Shown piece after piece: positions 62,881-64,000 of a DNA stretch of 64,000 nucleotides. The stretch is from contig NZ_BEGX01000114.1 of NCBI RefSeq assembly GCF_002583555.1, forward strand, positions 215,689 to 279,688, in the 5' to 3' direction. Position 1 is the stretch's first letter; each line of letters starts with the position of its first letter. The position numbers and the translations under genes were made by a program. The notes below the pieces were generated by a model that saw nothing but the letters and a program-made list of their open reading frames with translations, had not been told where the DNA came from and did no database searches. The DNA comes from Pseudonocardia sp. N23 (lineage in GTDB: Bacteria; Actinomycetota; Actinomycetes; Mycobacteriales; Pseudonocardiaceae).

Positions 62881-64000
62881 CCCGAAGGGCTTTCTGACGA
62901 CGGGGCGCGAGACTCCGAAGCGTCGCCCCGTCGACCTGCGCCTGATGGACTGGCGTGAGGTCTACGAGGACTTCCCCCGGGAGAACCTGGAGAAGCAGGC
63001 CGGGCGCTGCATGAACTGCGGCATCCCGTTCTGCCACCAGGGCTGCCCGCTGGGCAACCTGATCCCGGAGTGGAACGACCTGGTCTGGCGCCACGACTGG
63101 CGCGAGGCGATCGAGCGGCTGCACGCCACCAACAACTTCCCGGAGTTCACCGGGACGCTGTGCCCCGCCCCGTGCGAGGCGGCGTGTGTGCTGGGCATCA
63201 ACCAGGACCCCGTCACGATCAAGCAGGTCGAGATCGAGATCATCGACCGCGCCTGGGACGAGGGCTGGGTGACGCCGCTGCCGCCGGAGGTCCGGACGGG
63301 CAAGAAGGTCGCCGTCGTCGGGTCCGGCCCGGCCGGTCTGGCCGCCGCCCAGCAGCTCACCCGGGTCGGGCACGAGGTCGTCGTGTTCGAGCGGGCCGAC
63401 CGCATCGGCGGTCTGCTGCGCTACGGCATCCCCGAGTTCAAGATGGAGAAGTCGCGCCTCGACCGGCGGCTCACCCAGATGCAGGACGAGGGCACGCTGT
63501 TCCGCGCCTCCGTCGACGTCGGCACCGACATCACCGCCTCGCAACTGCAGGCGGAGTTCGATGCGGTCGTCCTCGCGGGCGGCGCGACGGCATGGCGCGA
63601 CATCCCCGTCGAGGGGCGCGAGCTCACCGGCATCCTCCAGGCGATGGAGTTCCTGCCGTGGGCCAACCACGTGCAGCAGGGCGACATCGACGCGCCGCCG
63701 GTCTCGGCCGAGGGCAAGCACGTCGTGATCATCGGCGGCGGTGACACCGGCGCCGACTGCCTCGGCACGTCGCACCGCCAGGGCGCCGCCTCGGTGACGC
63801 AACTGGAGATCATGCCGACGCCGCCGGAGCACCGCACCGCCGAGATGCCGTGGCCGACCTACCCGATGGTCTACCGCGTCGCCTCCGCGCACGAGGAGGG
63901 CGGCGAGCGCCTGTACGCCGTCAACACGACCGAGTTCGTCGGCGACGAGGACGGCAACGTCCGAGCGCTGCGGATCGTCGACGTCACCCGCGACGACTCG
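62873..64000 (+). CDS. gltD: glutamate synthase small subunit, N-terminal part (runs off window)
   Basis: The GTG at 62873 lies inside the end of gltB, and the frame stays open to the window end (376 codons seen of about 485). N-terminal cysteines for two 4Fe-4S clusters occur in [17 protein letters not shown] and [12 protein letters not shown]. The FAD site is [15 protein letters not shown], and the start of the NADPH-binding domain is [15 protein letters not shown]. GltD feeds electrons from NADPH through FAD and iron-sulfur clusters to GltB. Confidence 0.96.
   Translation, partial: MADPKGFLTTGRETPKRRPVDLRLMDWREVYEDFPRENLEKQAGRCMNCGIPFCHQGCPLGNLIPEWNDLVWRHDWREAIERLHATNNFPEFTGTLCPAPCEAACVLGINQDPVTIKQVEIEIIDRAWDEGWVTPLPPEVRTGKKVAVVGSGPAGLAAAQQLTRVGHEVVVFERADRIGGLLRYGIPEFKMEKSRLDRRLTQMQDEGTLFRASVDVGTDITASQLQAEFDAVVLAGGATAWRDIPVEGRELTGILQAMEFLPWANHVQQGDIDAPPVSAEGKHVVIIGGGDTGADCLGTSHRQGAASVTQLEIMPTPPEHRTAEMPWPTYPMVYRVASAHEEGGERLYAVNTTEFVGDEDGNVRALRIVDVTRDDS

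Noticed and set aside
1-64000. CRISPR arrays, insertion sequences, prophage genes or rRNA/tRNA genes
   Set aside because: No regularly spaced repeats, transposase, integrase or structural RNA signatures were seen on either strand.

Overview
The window is 64 kb of very GC-rich DNA with dense coding, many GTG starts, ATGA/GTGA stop-start overlaps and several apparently leaderless genes. This is an actinobacterial chromosome. Gene order follows, with insertions, the Mycobacterium tuberculosis Rv2412-Rv2462c segment as I remember it (rpsT, holA, comEC, comEA, DegV, octT, gpgP, rsfS, nadD, then proB, obg, rpmA, rplU, rne, ndk, DUF4233, folC, valS, clpX, clpP2, clpP1, tig). The style of the accessory genes suggests a Pseudonocardiales member such as Pseudonocardia. 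That genus call is inference. No rRNA, tRNA, insertion sequence, prophage or CRISPR array was seen.

Layout. 1-13.4 kb: tail of an NHL-repeat protein, a truncated-looking alpha/beta hydrolase, rpsT, holA, a SAM-I riboswitch in front of thrC, DNA-uptake genes comEA-comEC, a DegV protein, and an operon nadD-rsfS-gpgP-octT. An SPW membrane protein, a TetR regulator and an AlkB-like dioxygenase follow, with a LexA-type SOS box directly in front of the last. 13.4-24 kb: a hemerythrin-like protein, a large SARP/AfsR-type ATPase regulator, a MoxR ATPase-VWA-ferredoxin set with a decayed SRPBCC-like remnant, a RecQ-type helicase fused to a phosphoribosyltransferase domain, and a PCMT-like methyltransferase. 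24-31 kb: rplU-rpmA-obg-proB and a large RNase E/G. 31-41.6 kb: two radical-SAM-linked proteins, acetyltransferases, a proteobacterial-looking dapA, a TspO-like membrane protein, an ABC drug-export cassette, ndk and a lysyl-oxidase-like lipoprotein. 41.5-49.6 kb: DUF4233, folC, valS, a C39-like cysteine peptidase homologue, a split-barrel oxidoreductase, a frameshifted MHS-family transporter and a class III CoA-transferase. 49.7-54.2 kb: the proteostasis set tig, clpP1, clpP2, clpX, with a ClgR-like box before clpP1. 54.5-64 kb: an Asp23-like protein, CsbD, an ECF sigma factor with an anti-sigma/Asp23 fusion and a second Asp23 protein, an FhuF-like Fe-S protein, then gltB and the start of gltD.

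The most unusual groups are the ECF sigma / zinc anti-sigma-Asp23 fusion / Asp23 operon, the SAM riboswitch whose closing helix overlaps the thrC ribosome binding site, the SOS box placed within a dozen bases of the AlkB-like start, and signs of gene decay or transfer (hydrolase without its nucleophile region, start-less SRPBCC remnant in frame behind a TGA, frameshifted transporter, E. coli-type DapA).
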